Under the pieces are notes generated by a model. The model worked only from the letters and a program-made list of their open reading frames with translations. It was not told where the DNA came from and searched no databases. From NCBI GenBank assembly GCA_963649625.1, contig CAVJIP010000072.1, positions 1-8,155 of the forward strand: a stretch of DNA of 8,155 bases. Reading direction: 5' to 3'. The stretch is from HGM13006 sp963649625. Lineage in GTDB: Bacteria > Bacillota > Clostridia > Oscillospirales > Oscillospiraceae. Of this stretch, positions 1 to 5,687 are shown piece by piece; the stretch's first letter is position 1; each line of letters begins with the position of its first letter. The translations under genes and the position numbers were made by a program.

Positions 1-30
1 TTTCGTTTGAAACAACTCCCTTCTAAAACG

Positions 31-75
31 AAAAAAGGCCCCTGCATCCAATCAATAATGACGGACGCAGGGGCC
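31..75 (-). terminator. Leftward rho-independent terminator hairpin
   Basis: A 13-bp stem (37-49 with 63-75) closes a 13-nt loop, and on the minus strand it is followed by six U (A-tract 31-36). The one non-Watson-Crick position is A·C if read on the plus strand but G·U if read on the minus strand, which supports a minus-strand RNA. The plus-strand side lacks a T-tract. No gene that it would terminate is evident immediately upstream on the minus strand. Confidence 0.8.
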
Positions 76-127
76 TTGGTGATAATCTATATAATCAGCG
101 TAATGCTGTTGTTTTTCGGAGAATGCG

Positions 128-164
128 AAAAAGCCCCGGAACATCTTTTACGATGCTCCGGGGC
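128..164 (-). terminator. Second leftward terminator hairpin
   Basis: A 13-bp stem (133-145 with 152-164) closes a 6-nt loop and is followed on the minus strand by five U (A-tract 128-132). As with the hairpin at 37-75, the single imperfect pair (141 with 156) is G·U only on the minus strand, which fixes the orientation. The sequence differs from the first hairpin, so it is not a simple duplication. Confidence 0.8.
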
Positions 165-214
165 AGGGGAGAAGTCGATACTGATTGGTCATTACTACAG
201 AATATTCACGCCAG

Positions 215-308
215 AATGCAGCAGTACCAACAAAGTGCGATAAAATGGAGAAAAATGTGCCGTCATAAAGCTGCAATCACTGTGTATTAATGCAGCAAAT
301 CCAACAAA
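215..308. repeat. Degenerate direct repeat, two ~20-bp copies
   Basis: Copies at 215-234 and 289-308 share AATGCAGCA and CCAACAAA around a 3-nt variable middle (three differences in 20 bp). Start-to-start spacing is 74 bp. Weaker similarity continues for about 25 bp beyond each copy (A-rich, ending in AAAATG). Each copy lies a short distance from a leftward terminator hairpin (133-164 and 328-366). The function is unknown; two copies are too few, and too divergent, for a CRISPR array. Confidence 0.5.
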
Positions 309-313
309 CTTTT

Positions 314-366
314 AGAAAAAAGAAAATGGCCCCAGAAATCGGAGAGAAAATCCGATTTCTGGGGCC
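314..366 (-). terminator. Third leftward terminator hairpin
   Basis: A perfect 16-bp inverted repeat (328-343 with 351-366) closes a 7-nt loop. On the minus strand it is followed by a U-rich run (complement of 314-327). The plus-strand side is followed by A residues, so it would not terminate rightward transcription. It lies about 170 nt beyond the terminator of the tRNA gene and could serve as a backup terminator or end a separate small transcript. Confidence 0.75.
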
Positions 367-533
367 AAAATATCTAGGATATGGATATAAAATGAGAGGA
401 AAATGGAACTATTCGGAGAACAATTCCTGAAAGCGGAGAGGTATCTTTTCTTTCATTCAAAAACGCACGAAAATGCGCTCGAAAAATCGGAACATTTTCG
501 GCGTGAAAATGGGCGAAATCGTATCAAAATAGC

Positions 534-561
534 AAAAAACCTGCGAAATTCGCAGGTTTTT
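534..561 (-). terminator. Terminator of the tRNA-Val gene (possibly bidirectional)
   Basis: The stem CCTGCG/CGCAGG (540-545 with 551-556) has a 5-nt loop. It is flanked by A6 on the left and T5 on the right, so it can act as a rho-independent terminator on either strand. It lies 30 nt past the tRNA 3' end. Confidence 0.85.
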
Positions 562-591
562 GTTCCTGGTATCTAAATACTACAGGATATA

Positions 592-667
592 TGGTGGACG
601 ATAACGGACTCGAACCGCTGACCCTGCGCACGTCAAGCGCATGCTCTACCAGCTGAGCTAATCGTCC
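592..667 (-). tRNA. tRNA-Val (anticodon GAC)
   Basis: The minus strand folds as a complete 76-nt tRNA. The acceptor stem GGACGAT pairs with ATCGTCC. The D-arm contains AGCTGGTAGA. The anticodon stem TGCGC/GCGCA encloses the loop TTGACGT, so the anticodon is GAC (valine, codons GUC and GUU). The T-arm carries TTCGAGT. The discriminator A and the 3' CCA are encoded. The gene has its own promoter and terminator, so it appears to be a single-gene transcription unit. Confidence 0.97.
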
Positions 668-681
668 AAAGGACGGAGTTC

Positions 682-709
682 ATTATATCATATTCTTCAT
701 AAAAGTCAA
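682..709 (-). promoter_or_regulatory. Sigma-70-type promoter of tRNA-Val
   Basis: Reading the minus strand, TTGACT (709-704) is separated by 16 nt from a perfect TATAAT (687-682). The predicted transcription start near 675 lies just upstream of the mature tRNA 5' end at 667. The strength fits a stable RNA gene. Confidence 0.88.
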
Positions 710-782
710 GGGATTTTTGCAAAATGCTGCGGAAACCGGCGGAGCGGGGCCGGAAAGGAAGACCCTACTGCCCCAGGCTACG

Positions 783-1277
783 TCAGCCCCATACTTTTCC
801 CCAGCGCATAGGCCTCCCGGTCATAGAGCACACCAGATAGACCTCCAGCTCCCGGGTCTGGAGGAAGCTCTGAATGGTTTCCACCGCCACCTGAATGGCG
901 GCCCTCTTGGGATAGCCATATACACCGGCGGAGATCAGCGGGAAGGCCACAGAGTGACAGCCTTGGCGGAGGGCCAGCTCCAGGGATTTTTGATAACAGC
1001 CCTGGAGCAGTCGTTCCTCTCCCTGGCCGCCGCCCTGCCATACCGGCCCCACGGTGTGAATGACGTATTTACAGGGCAGACGATAGGCCCCGGTGAGCCT
1101 GACCTCCCCGGTGGGACAGCCATGGAGGCCTCGGCACTCCCGGAGCAGCTCCGGCCCGGCGGCCCGATGGATACAGCCGTCAACGCCGCCGCCTCCCAGC
1201 AGGGTCTCGTTGGCGGCATTGACAATGGTGTCCACCGCCAGGGTGGTAATGTCCGCCTGTAGAATCGACAGTGGCAT
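783..1277 (-). CDS. Macro-domain ADP-ribose hydrolase, C-terminus frameshifted
   Basis: A macro domain of the YmdB/O-acetyl-ADP-ribose deacetylase type, expected to bind ADP-ribose and remove O-acetyl or ADP-ribosyl groups in the cytoplasm. Visible motifs (164-aa numbering) are QADIT at 7-11, NAAN at 20-23, the glycine loop GGGGVDG at 28-34 with HRAAG to 41, and the second phosphate loop ISAGVYGYP at 115-123. The start at 1277 is chosen because it follows AAAGGAAG at good spacing. Upstream in-frame starts (1307, 1334) overlap or precede the promoter -10 box at 1306-1311. After EVYLV (145-149) the frame reads CSMTGRPMRWGKVWG, unlike the family. The neighbouring frame gives LYDREAYALGKSMGLT and stops at 778, which fits a macro C-terminus far better. 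The core fold is intact, so activity could survive. A weak hairpin (736-753) follows. Confidence 0.88.
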   Translation of the reverse strand: MPLSILQADITTLAVDTIVNAANETLLGGGGVDGCIHRAAGPELLRECRGLHGCPTGEVRLTGAYRLPCKYVIHTVGPVWQGGGQGEERLLQGCYQKSLELALRQGCHSVAFPLISAGVYGYPKRAAIQVAVETIQSFLQTRELEVYLVCSMTGRPMRWGKVWG

Positions 1278-1305
1278 ACGCACACTTCCTTTCACAATTT
1301 TCTTC

Positions 1306-1334
1306 ATTGTAGGGCCAGCCGAAGGGGCTGTCAA
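1306..1334 (-). promoter_or_regulatory. Promoter of the macro-domain gene
   Basis: On the minus strand a perfect TTGACA (1334-1329) is separated by 17 nt from TACAAT (1311-1306). The predicted start near 1299 gives a leader of about 20 nt carrying the ribosome binding site. This position excludes the two upstream in-frame start codons of the macro gene. Confidence 0.85.
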
Positions 1335-1346
1335 GGTCGGTTTTGG

Positions 1347-1375
1347 TTGACGCAGGCGGGTTTTTGCGGTATGAT
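1347..1375 (+). promoter_or_regulatory. Promoter of the dehydrogenase-exonuclease unit
   Basis: TTGACG (1347-1352) is separated by 17 nt from TATGAT (1370-1375), predicting a start near 1382 and a 5' leader of about 38 nt. Its -35 box lies 12 bp from the -35 box of the divergent macro-gene promoter, so the two polymerase sites sit back to back. Confidence 0.82.
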
Positions 1376-1419
1376 GTCAGGGTTATCCTGGGAAATCGGT
1401 CTGCTGGGAGGAAGGACAG

Positions 1420-2397
1420 ATGAAACTATTTGTGTATGGCTACCGGCCCTATGACGAGGCGGAGGCCTTCAACTACTATGGGGAGAAATTCCATGTCACC
1501 CTGGGCCTGTGTGAGGAGCCGCCCTCCATGGACAATGCGGCCCTGGCCGAGGGCTTTGATGCCATTTCCATTGTTTCCACGGGAATGCCCCGGCAGCTTA
1601 TCATTCGTTTTCGGGCCCTGGGCATCCGCATGATCTCCACCCGCACCGTGGGCTATGACCACATTGATTTCACCACCGCAAAAACCGTGGGAATGCGTGT
1701 GTCCAACGCCACCTACAGCCCCTGCGGGGTGGCGGACTACACCATGATGCTGATGCTTATGGCCCTGCGCCAGGGCAAGCGGATCCTCCAGCGGGCGGAC
1801 ATTCACGACTTTACCCTGCCGGGCACCATTGGCCGGGAGCTGCGCAGCTGCACCGTGGGGGTTTTGGGCACCGGGAAAATCGGGCGAACCGTTCTGGAGA
1901 ACCTTTCCGGCTTTGGCTGCCGGCGGCTGGCCTATAGCCGCACTCCGGATCTATCCCTGGGGGTGGAGTATGTGTCTCTGGAGAAGATTTTGGCCAGGTC
2001 AGATGTGCTGACCTTTCATATGCCCCTGACCGAGGCCAGCTATCATCTCATCGACCAGGCCGCCATTGCCAAAATGAAAGACGGGGTGGTGCTGGTGAAT
2101 ACGGCCCGGGGGGCCTTGATCGAGTCCGAGGCCCTGATTGAGGGGCTGGAAAGCGGGAAAATCGGCGGGGCGGCACTGGATGTGCTGGAAAATGAGGCGG
2201 GGCTGTACCACACGGACAAGCGTTCGGAGCAAATACACCACCGGGCCCTGAGCATATTGAAGGATATGCCCAATGTGATTGTCTCCCCCCACATGGCCTT
2301 TTACACCCGGGAGGCCATTGGGGATATGGTGGGCCACAGCGTGGAGAGCTGCGTGCTGGAGCTCTCCGGCAAGGAAAATCCCTGGCGGATTATTTAA
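1420..2397 (+). CDS. D-2-hydroxyacid dehydrogenase (VanH/D-lactate dehydrogenase type)
   Basis: A 325-aa NAD(P)-dependent D-2-hydroxyacid dehydrogenase, expected to reduce a 2-keto acid such as pyruvate to the D-hydroxy acid. The Rossmann loop is GTGKIG at 150-155. The catalytic triad is readable: R230 in NTARGAL, E259 in LENEAG, H291 in SPHMAFY. Segments such as STRTVGYDHID (73-83) and ADYTMMLMLMA (105-115) closely match VanH and LdhA proteins. After the second beta strand it has AYSRTP (171-176) instead of the usual acidic residue; VanH has a similar AYSRS, which suggests NADPH may be accepted (inference). The ATG at 1420 follows GGGAGG with 8-nt spacing. There is no D-Ala-D-Lac ligase (vanA) or vanX neighbour, so a fermentative role is more likely than glycopeptide resistance. 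Confidence 0.92.
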   Translation: MKLFVYGYRPYDEAEAFNYYGEKFHVTLGLCEEPPSMDNAALAEGFDAISIVSTGMPRQLIIRFRALGIRMISTRTVGYDHIDFTTAKTVGMRVSNATYSPCGVADYTMMLMLMALRQGKRILQRADIHDFTLPGTIGRELRSCTVGVLGTGKIGRTVLENLSGFGCRRLAYSRTPDLSLGVEYVSLEKILARSDVLTFHMPLTEASYHLIDQAAIAKMKDGVVLVNTARGALIESEALIEGLESGKIGGAALDVLENEAGLYHTDKRSEQIHHRALSILKDMPNVIVSPHMAFYTREAIGDMVGHSVESCVLELSGKENPWRII

Positions 2398-2435
2398 GAT
2401 GACACCGCATCCTTGCCTTTAGAAAGGAAACGGCT

Positions 2436-2957
2436 ATGAATTATGTTTGTGAGGGGGGCTATCGCTCCTTTGTGTGCCTGGACTTTGAAACCACGGGCCT
2501 GTCCGGCCAGAAGGATCGGGTCACGGAGATCGGTGCGGTGAAGGTTCGGGACGGGGAAATCATTCAGCGGTTTTCCTCCCTGGTAAATCCGGGCCGTCCC
2601 ATTCTGCCCCGGGTGGTGGCCCTGACGGGAATTTCCAACGACATGGTGGAGGATCATCCCAGGATTCAGGAGCTTCTGCCGGTGTTTCTGGGCTTTCTGG
2701 GGGAACTGCCCCTGGTGGCCCACAATGCAAAATTTGACTGCAAGTTTTTGGAGCGTGACCTGCTGAGTATGGGCCGCAGCATTGAAAATCCTGTGGCGGA
2801 CACCCTGCAGCAGGCCCGGCTCCGCTGCCCCGGCCTGCCCAGCTACAAGCTGAGCTATTTGACGGAGCATTTTTCTATTCCCCTGAGAGATGCCCACCGG
2901 GCCTGGTGCGATGCCGAGGCCACGGCCCTTTTGTACCTGCTGCTTCAAACCCTATAA
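2436..2957 (+). CDS. DEDDh 3'-5' exonuclease (DnaQ/PolC-epsilon type)
   Basis: A 173-aa stand-alone exonuclease of the DnaQ fold, expected to remove nucleotides from DNA or RNA 3' ends with two metal ions. Motif I is DFETTG with D16 and E18. EIGAVKV (31-37) follows. Motif II is AHNAKFDCKFL with D101. Motif III is H154-RAWC-D159, which makes it the DEDDh subtype. It consists of little more than the catalytic domain and lacks polymerase, helicase or BRCT parts. The ATG at 2436 follows AAAGGA at 7-nt spacing and starts 38 nt after the dehydrogenase stop, with no terminator between, so the two are probably co-transcribed. No functional link to the dehydrogenase is obvious. The exact nucleic acid substrate cannot be told from sequence. 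Confidence 0.92.
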   Translation: MNYVCEGGYRSFVCLDFETTGLSGQKDRVTEIGAVKVRDGEIIQRFSSLVNPGRPILPRVVALTGISNDMVEDHPRIQELLPVFLGFLGELPLVAHNAKFDCKFLERDLLSMGRSIENPVADTLQQARLRCPGLPSYKLSYLTEHFSIPLRDAHRAWCDAEATALLYLLLQTL

Positions 2958-2966
2958 GGGATAACC

Positions 2967-2993
2967 ATGGCCTCCGGCTCAGCCGGAGGCCAT
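2967..2993. terminator. Perfect hairpin between convergent genes
   Basis: A perfect 13-bp inverted repeat (2967-2979 with 2981-2993) with a single central base begins 9 nt after the exonuclease stop. The stem is GC-rich, but neither flank has a good U-tract (plus side ATACTTTA), so termination is plausible rather than certain. Being symmetric, it could act on both converging transcripts. Confidence 0.6.
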
Positions 2994-2999
2994 ACTTTA

Positions 3000-3046
3000 G
3001 GTAATACCGCATCATTCGGCAAGGAGCTTTGGCGGTATTGCCTTTA
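3000..3046 (+). terminator. Second hairpin, overlaps the ferredoxin stop region
   Basis: Arms 3000-3010 and 3032-3042 pair over 11 positions. The one imperfect pair is G·U on the plus strand but C·A on the minus strand, which favours a plus-strand RNA, followed by UUUAAU. It would back up termination of the dehydrogenase-exonuclease transcript. It ends just next to the stop codon (3044-3046) of the convergent ferredoxin gene, leaving almost no spacer between the two units. Confidence 0.45.
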
Positions 3047-3466
3047 ATCTGCTTCCAGGGTCAGTGCCCCGGTGGGGCAGGTATGGACGCAGGCGGGAAG
3101 GAGCCCTGCCTCCACCCGGCCAATACAGCCATCGCACTTTATCACCGTTCCCCTTTCCGGGTGAAAGGCCATCACCTGGAAGGGACATTGCGCCCCGCAG
3201 GCCCCACAGCCCAGGCACTTGTCCGGGTCTGCCTGGACAAGGCCGTGACCGTCCCGGTAAAGGCAGCCGGTGGGACATACCCTCATACAGGCCCCGCAGT
3301 GGACACAGTGGAGGAACTGATAGCGAAGCCCGGATTGATCCTCCCCCAGCACCAGACGGCACAGGGGCTTTTGCCCCCGCTCCGGGCGGATGTCCCGCTG
3401 ATCCAGGCAGGCCATTTGACAGGCCTGACAGCCGGTGCATTTCTTCTCGTCATAGCAGAGCTTCAT
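3044..3466 (-). CDS. Four-cluster [4Fe-4S] ferredoxin, electron-transfer subunit
   Basis: A 140-aa Fe-S protein of the DmsB/HycB type, expected to carry electrons to or from the molybdopterin subunit encoded just upstream. Four cysteine groups are visible: C10-C13-C16-C20, C54-C57-C60-C64, C84-C87-C90-C94, and C111-C114 with C126-C130. This matches four [4Fe-4S] clusters. It is shorter than DmsB (about 200 aa) and has no membrane segment or signal. The ATG at 3466 is chosen over the 3541 start because AAAGGAG (3480-3474) lies 7 nt before it and homology begins there. The gene starts inside the last codons of the catalytic subunit gene (17-nt overlap), so translation is probably coupled. Confidence 0.93.
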   Translation of the reverse strand: MKLCYDEKKCTGCQACQMACLDQRDIRPERGQKPLCRLVLGEDQSGLRYQFLHCVHCGACMRVCPTGCLYRDGHGLVQADPDKCLGCGACGAQCPFQVMAFHPERGTVIKCDGCIGRVEAGLLPACVHTCPTGALTLEAD

Positions 3467-5588
3467 GACCCGTCTCCTTTCGCACCCGGCAGCGGATGCA
3501 GCGATAGCTGGGAAAGCCCGAGTAAGGGTCCCGGTGGTCATAGCTGATTAAACTGTTGGCATCCGCCTCCCGGTAGCCGTGGTACAGGCTCACCATCCCC
3601 TCCGGCATGGTCACGGTGGGATTGGCCAGAACGGTCACGGACCCATGGCCGGTTTCAATGGTGATAACATCCCCCGGGGCAATGCCCAGGGCCGCCGCAT
3701 CCTCCAGGCTCAGGTCTGCCATAGGCTTGGGGCGAAGGGAACGGGCGGAGGGGCAGTCGTGGAGCCGGGAGTGAAGCCCCCCGGGGATACGAATGCCTGT
3801 AGAGAGAATCAGAGGAAACGCCCCGGGGCTTGCCTCATCGGCAGAGGAGCGATAGGTGGGCAGAGAATCCAGGTTGGGTGCAGCCAAATCCCGGAGAATG
3901 GTGGAATCCAGCTCGAATTTCCCCGTAGGGGTCTGGAATCCATGCTTTCCCGGAGAAACCATGGCCAGCCCGGGGATTTTCCGGGGCAGCTCCGGATGGG
4001 CCTTCAGGTCGTCTAAATCAATAGGGGTGTTCCGAAGCATATAGCGGATGCAGGTGTTCCGGTCACTTCGGAGCAGGGAATCCTGCACATCCAGGGCCCG
4101 GGCCAGCTCCAGAATGATTTCATCGTCCCGGCGGGACTGGTACAGAGGGGGAATCACCGGCTGGGTGTACTGGGCATAGCCTCCCCCGAACACCTTAAAT
4201 TCCCCCCGCTCATAGGAGGTACAGGCAGGCAGCACAATGTCTGCGTATTTGGCGCTGTCCGTCAGGAACAAATCCACATCCACAAAGAACTCCAACGAGG
4301 CTAGAGCCCGGGCCATTTCCCGGGAGCCGGCGAACATTCTCAGGTTCATCCCATGGGCATAAAGGGCCCGAAGGGGATAGGGCTCCCCGGTGAGAATGGC
4401 CCGGGGTAGGTCACAGGCTTGCATTTCCCCGATCAGCCGGTGCCACAGGGGAAACCGCTCACAGCCGATGGGCAGCGGCCCCTCCTGGGGATAGTTCTCC
4501 AGGGAGAACTCCGGCTCCATTGTCTCAAAGCCCCCTATGGAATGGGCGTAGGTGAGATAGGTGGGAATCATGCCGCCGGGCCGGTCATAGCAGCCGGTGA
4601 TGGCGGCCAGAGCCATCACGGCCCGATGATTCTGCATTCCGTTTTTGAAGTGAACCAGAGAAGCGTTGGAGGGGTTAATGGCCAGGGGCAGGTTTTCCCC
4701 CACCATTCTGGCGGCCAGACAAATTTCCTCCCGGGTCAGGCCGGTGATTTGGGCGGTCTTTTCCGGGGTAAACCCCTCCACATAGTCCCGATAGGCTTCA
4801 AAGCCGTAAACCTTGTCCCGGATGTACTCCCGGTCAATCCAGCCCCGGTGAATCAGCTCCCGGCCCAAGCCCAGGGCCAGGGCCCCGTCGGTGCCGGGCT
4901 TTACCCGGAGATGCAGGTCGGCGTTCCGGGAGGCCGGGGTAATCCTGGGGTCGATGATAATCACCTTCATGCCCCGGCTCTGGCCCCGCCGGAGGCCGCC
5001 GTTCATCAGGTAGCTGGAAATGCCCGGGTTGGCACAGAAGCCCAAGAACACCCCCGCATGGCCCAGATCCGGCTGCACCATCTCCGCCCCGGTGGCGCAT
5101 TTCCAGGACATAATGGTGGAGGTAAAGCAGGAGGAGGACTCGCTGCCGTAGTTCACGGAGCCGAAGCTGTAGCTCAGACGCTGGAGAAAGGGCCGATACC
5201 ACTTTTCGTAGCCGGAGTAGAAGGCCACGGCGGAGGCCCCGGATTCCTCCTTAATGGCATTGAGCTGCCGGGCAATTTCTCCCATGGCCTCCTCCCAGGA
5301 GATGGGAACGAATTTCCCCTCTCCCTTTTTTCCCACCCGGCGCAGAGGGGTTTGGATGCGATCCTCCCGGTAAACATAGTTCCTGCCGGCCAGGCCCCGG
5401 GCGCAGAGCTTTCCATGGTTGGTGGGATGGGCATCGGTGCCTTCTATTTTAATGATTCGCCCGTCCTTTACATAGCAGGTTACGCCGCAGTGGGGGCCAG
5501 GGGCGCAGATGTCGCAGAAGGTGTTGTGGAGGGTAATTCCGGTATCCTCTCCGGGGAGCTTTGCCTGGAGCCGGGGTTCTGTAGGCAT
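3450..5588 (-). CDS. Molybdopterin (Mo/W) oxidoreductase, catalytic subunit
   Basis: A 712-aa member of the DMSO reductase family, expected to bind bis-molybdopterin guanine dinucleotide and one N-terminal [4Fe-4S] cluster. The cluster region reads C25-x2-C28-x5-C34-x3-C38 with C62 in KLCARG; five cysteines are present where the usual pattern has four. C154 in SESSSCF is the likely metal ligand. The cofactor-binding C-terminal domain covers roughly 590-700 (LSTGIRIPGG, PMADLSLEDAAALGI, APGDVI). A further CxxC (C697, C700) sits near the C-terminus. There is no twin-arginine signal and no membrane-anchor gene, so a cytoplasmic enzyme with the ferredoxin subunit is likely. The ATG at 5588 follows a perfect AAAGGAGG at 9-nt spacing. 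The substrate is unknown; thiosulfate/polysulfide reductase, formate dehydrogenase and acetylene-hydratase-like branches are all possible. Confidence 0.93.
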   Translation of the reverse strand: MPTEPRLQAKLPGEDTGITLHNTFCDICAPGPHCGVTCYVKDGRIIKIEGTDAHPTNHGKLCARGLAGRNYVYREDRIQTPLRRVGKKGEGKFVPISWEEAMGEIARQLNAIKEESGASAVAFYSGYEKWYRPFLQRLSYSFGSVNYGSESSSCFTSTIMSWKCATGAEMVQPDLGHAGVFLGFCANPGISSYLMNGGLRRGQSRGMKVIIIDPRITPASRNADLHLRVKPGTDGALALGLGRELIHRGWIDREYIRDKVYGFEAYRDYVEGFTPEKTAQITGLTREEICLAARMVGENLPLAINPSNASLVHFKNGMQNHRAVMALAAITGCYDRPGGMIPTYLTYAHSIGGFETMEPEFSLENYPQEGPLPIGCERFPLWHRLIGEMQACDLPRAILTGEPYPLRALYAHGMNLRMFAGSREMARALASLEFFVDVDLFLTDSAKYADIVLPACTSYERGEFKVFGGGYAQYTQPVIPPLYQSRRDDEIILELARALDVQDSLLRSDRNTCIRYMLRNTPIDLDDLKAHPELPRKIPGLAMVSPGKHGFQTPTGKFELDSTILRDLAAPNLDSLPTYRSSADEASPGAFPLILSTGIRIPGGLHSRLHDCPSARSLRPKPMADLSLEDAAALGIAPGDVITIETGHGSVTVLANPTVTMPEGMVSLYHGYREADANSLISYDHRDPYSGFPSYRCIRCRVRKETGHEALL

Positions 5589-5619
5589 AGTAACAGGCCT
5601 CCTTTGGTGTTTCCTCTAA

Positions 5620-5648
5620 AGTATAGCATATTTCACGGCACTTGGCCA
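5620..5648 (-). promoter_or_regulatory. Extended -10 promoter of the molybdoenzyme operon
   Basis: On the minus strand TGGCCA (5648-5643) is separated by 17 nt from TATACT (5625-5620). TG one base ahead of the -10 box makes an extended -10 (TGCTATACT). It lies between the recombinase stop and the molybdoenzyme start, so the operon can be transcribed independently of the recombinase. No terminator is visible between the recombinase and this promoter, so read-through is possible. Confidence 0.7.
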
Positions 5649-5687
5649 CCCTCCAAAGCGGCTTTCAGCTTTTCCAGGGCTTTTTTC

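Larger units (their letters stand above)
1..591. other. AT-rich tract without convincing protein gene
   Basis: This stretch is clearly richer in A and T than the rest of the window and has no ORF with both a good ribosome binding site and coding-like composition. It contains three strong leftward-reading terminator hairpins (37-75, 133-164, 328-366), the terminator of the tRNA gene (534-561), and two related copies of a ~20-bp sequence (215-234 and 289-308). The first bases also hold a short inverted repeat, 1-8 with 26-33. I see no clear sigma-70 promoter inside the tract on the minus strand. It may be an intergenic zone with small transcripts or decayed sequence; the sequence alone does not decide. 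Confidence 0.6.

Noticed and set aside
7..243. 78-codon plus-strand ORF across the left tract
   Set aside because: It runs through two leftward terminator hairpins, has no ribosome binding site and no coding-like composition.
165..330. Small minus-strand frame ending in three consecutive stops near 200
   Set aside because: No ribosome site before its only ATG, 23 codons, and overlap with the direct repeat. Not supportable as a gene.
403..576. 57-codon plus-strand ORF starting after GAGAGGAAA
   Set aside because: The start looks acceptable, but the frame passes straight through the tRNA terminator hairpin (534-561) and no plus-strand promoter is visible. Chance is more likely.
1..591. CRISPR array
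   Set aside because: Only two imperfect repeat copies with three differences, and no regular spacers or cas genes.
592..667. tRNA-Val as an attachment site for an integrated element
   Set aside because: No second copy of the tRNA 3' end is seen in the window, and the only recombinase lies 5 kb away on the other side of several ordinary genes.
717..1262. 181-codon plus-strand ORF
   Set aside because: Antisense shadow of the macro-domain gene, which has clear family motifs and its own promoter.
1420..2957. Vancomycin resistance cluster
   Set aside because: The dehydrogenase is VanH-like, but the next gene is an exonuclease and no ligase or D,D-dipeptidase gene is present.
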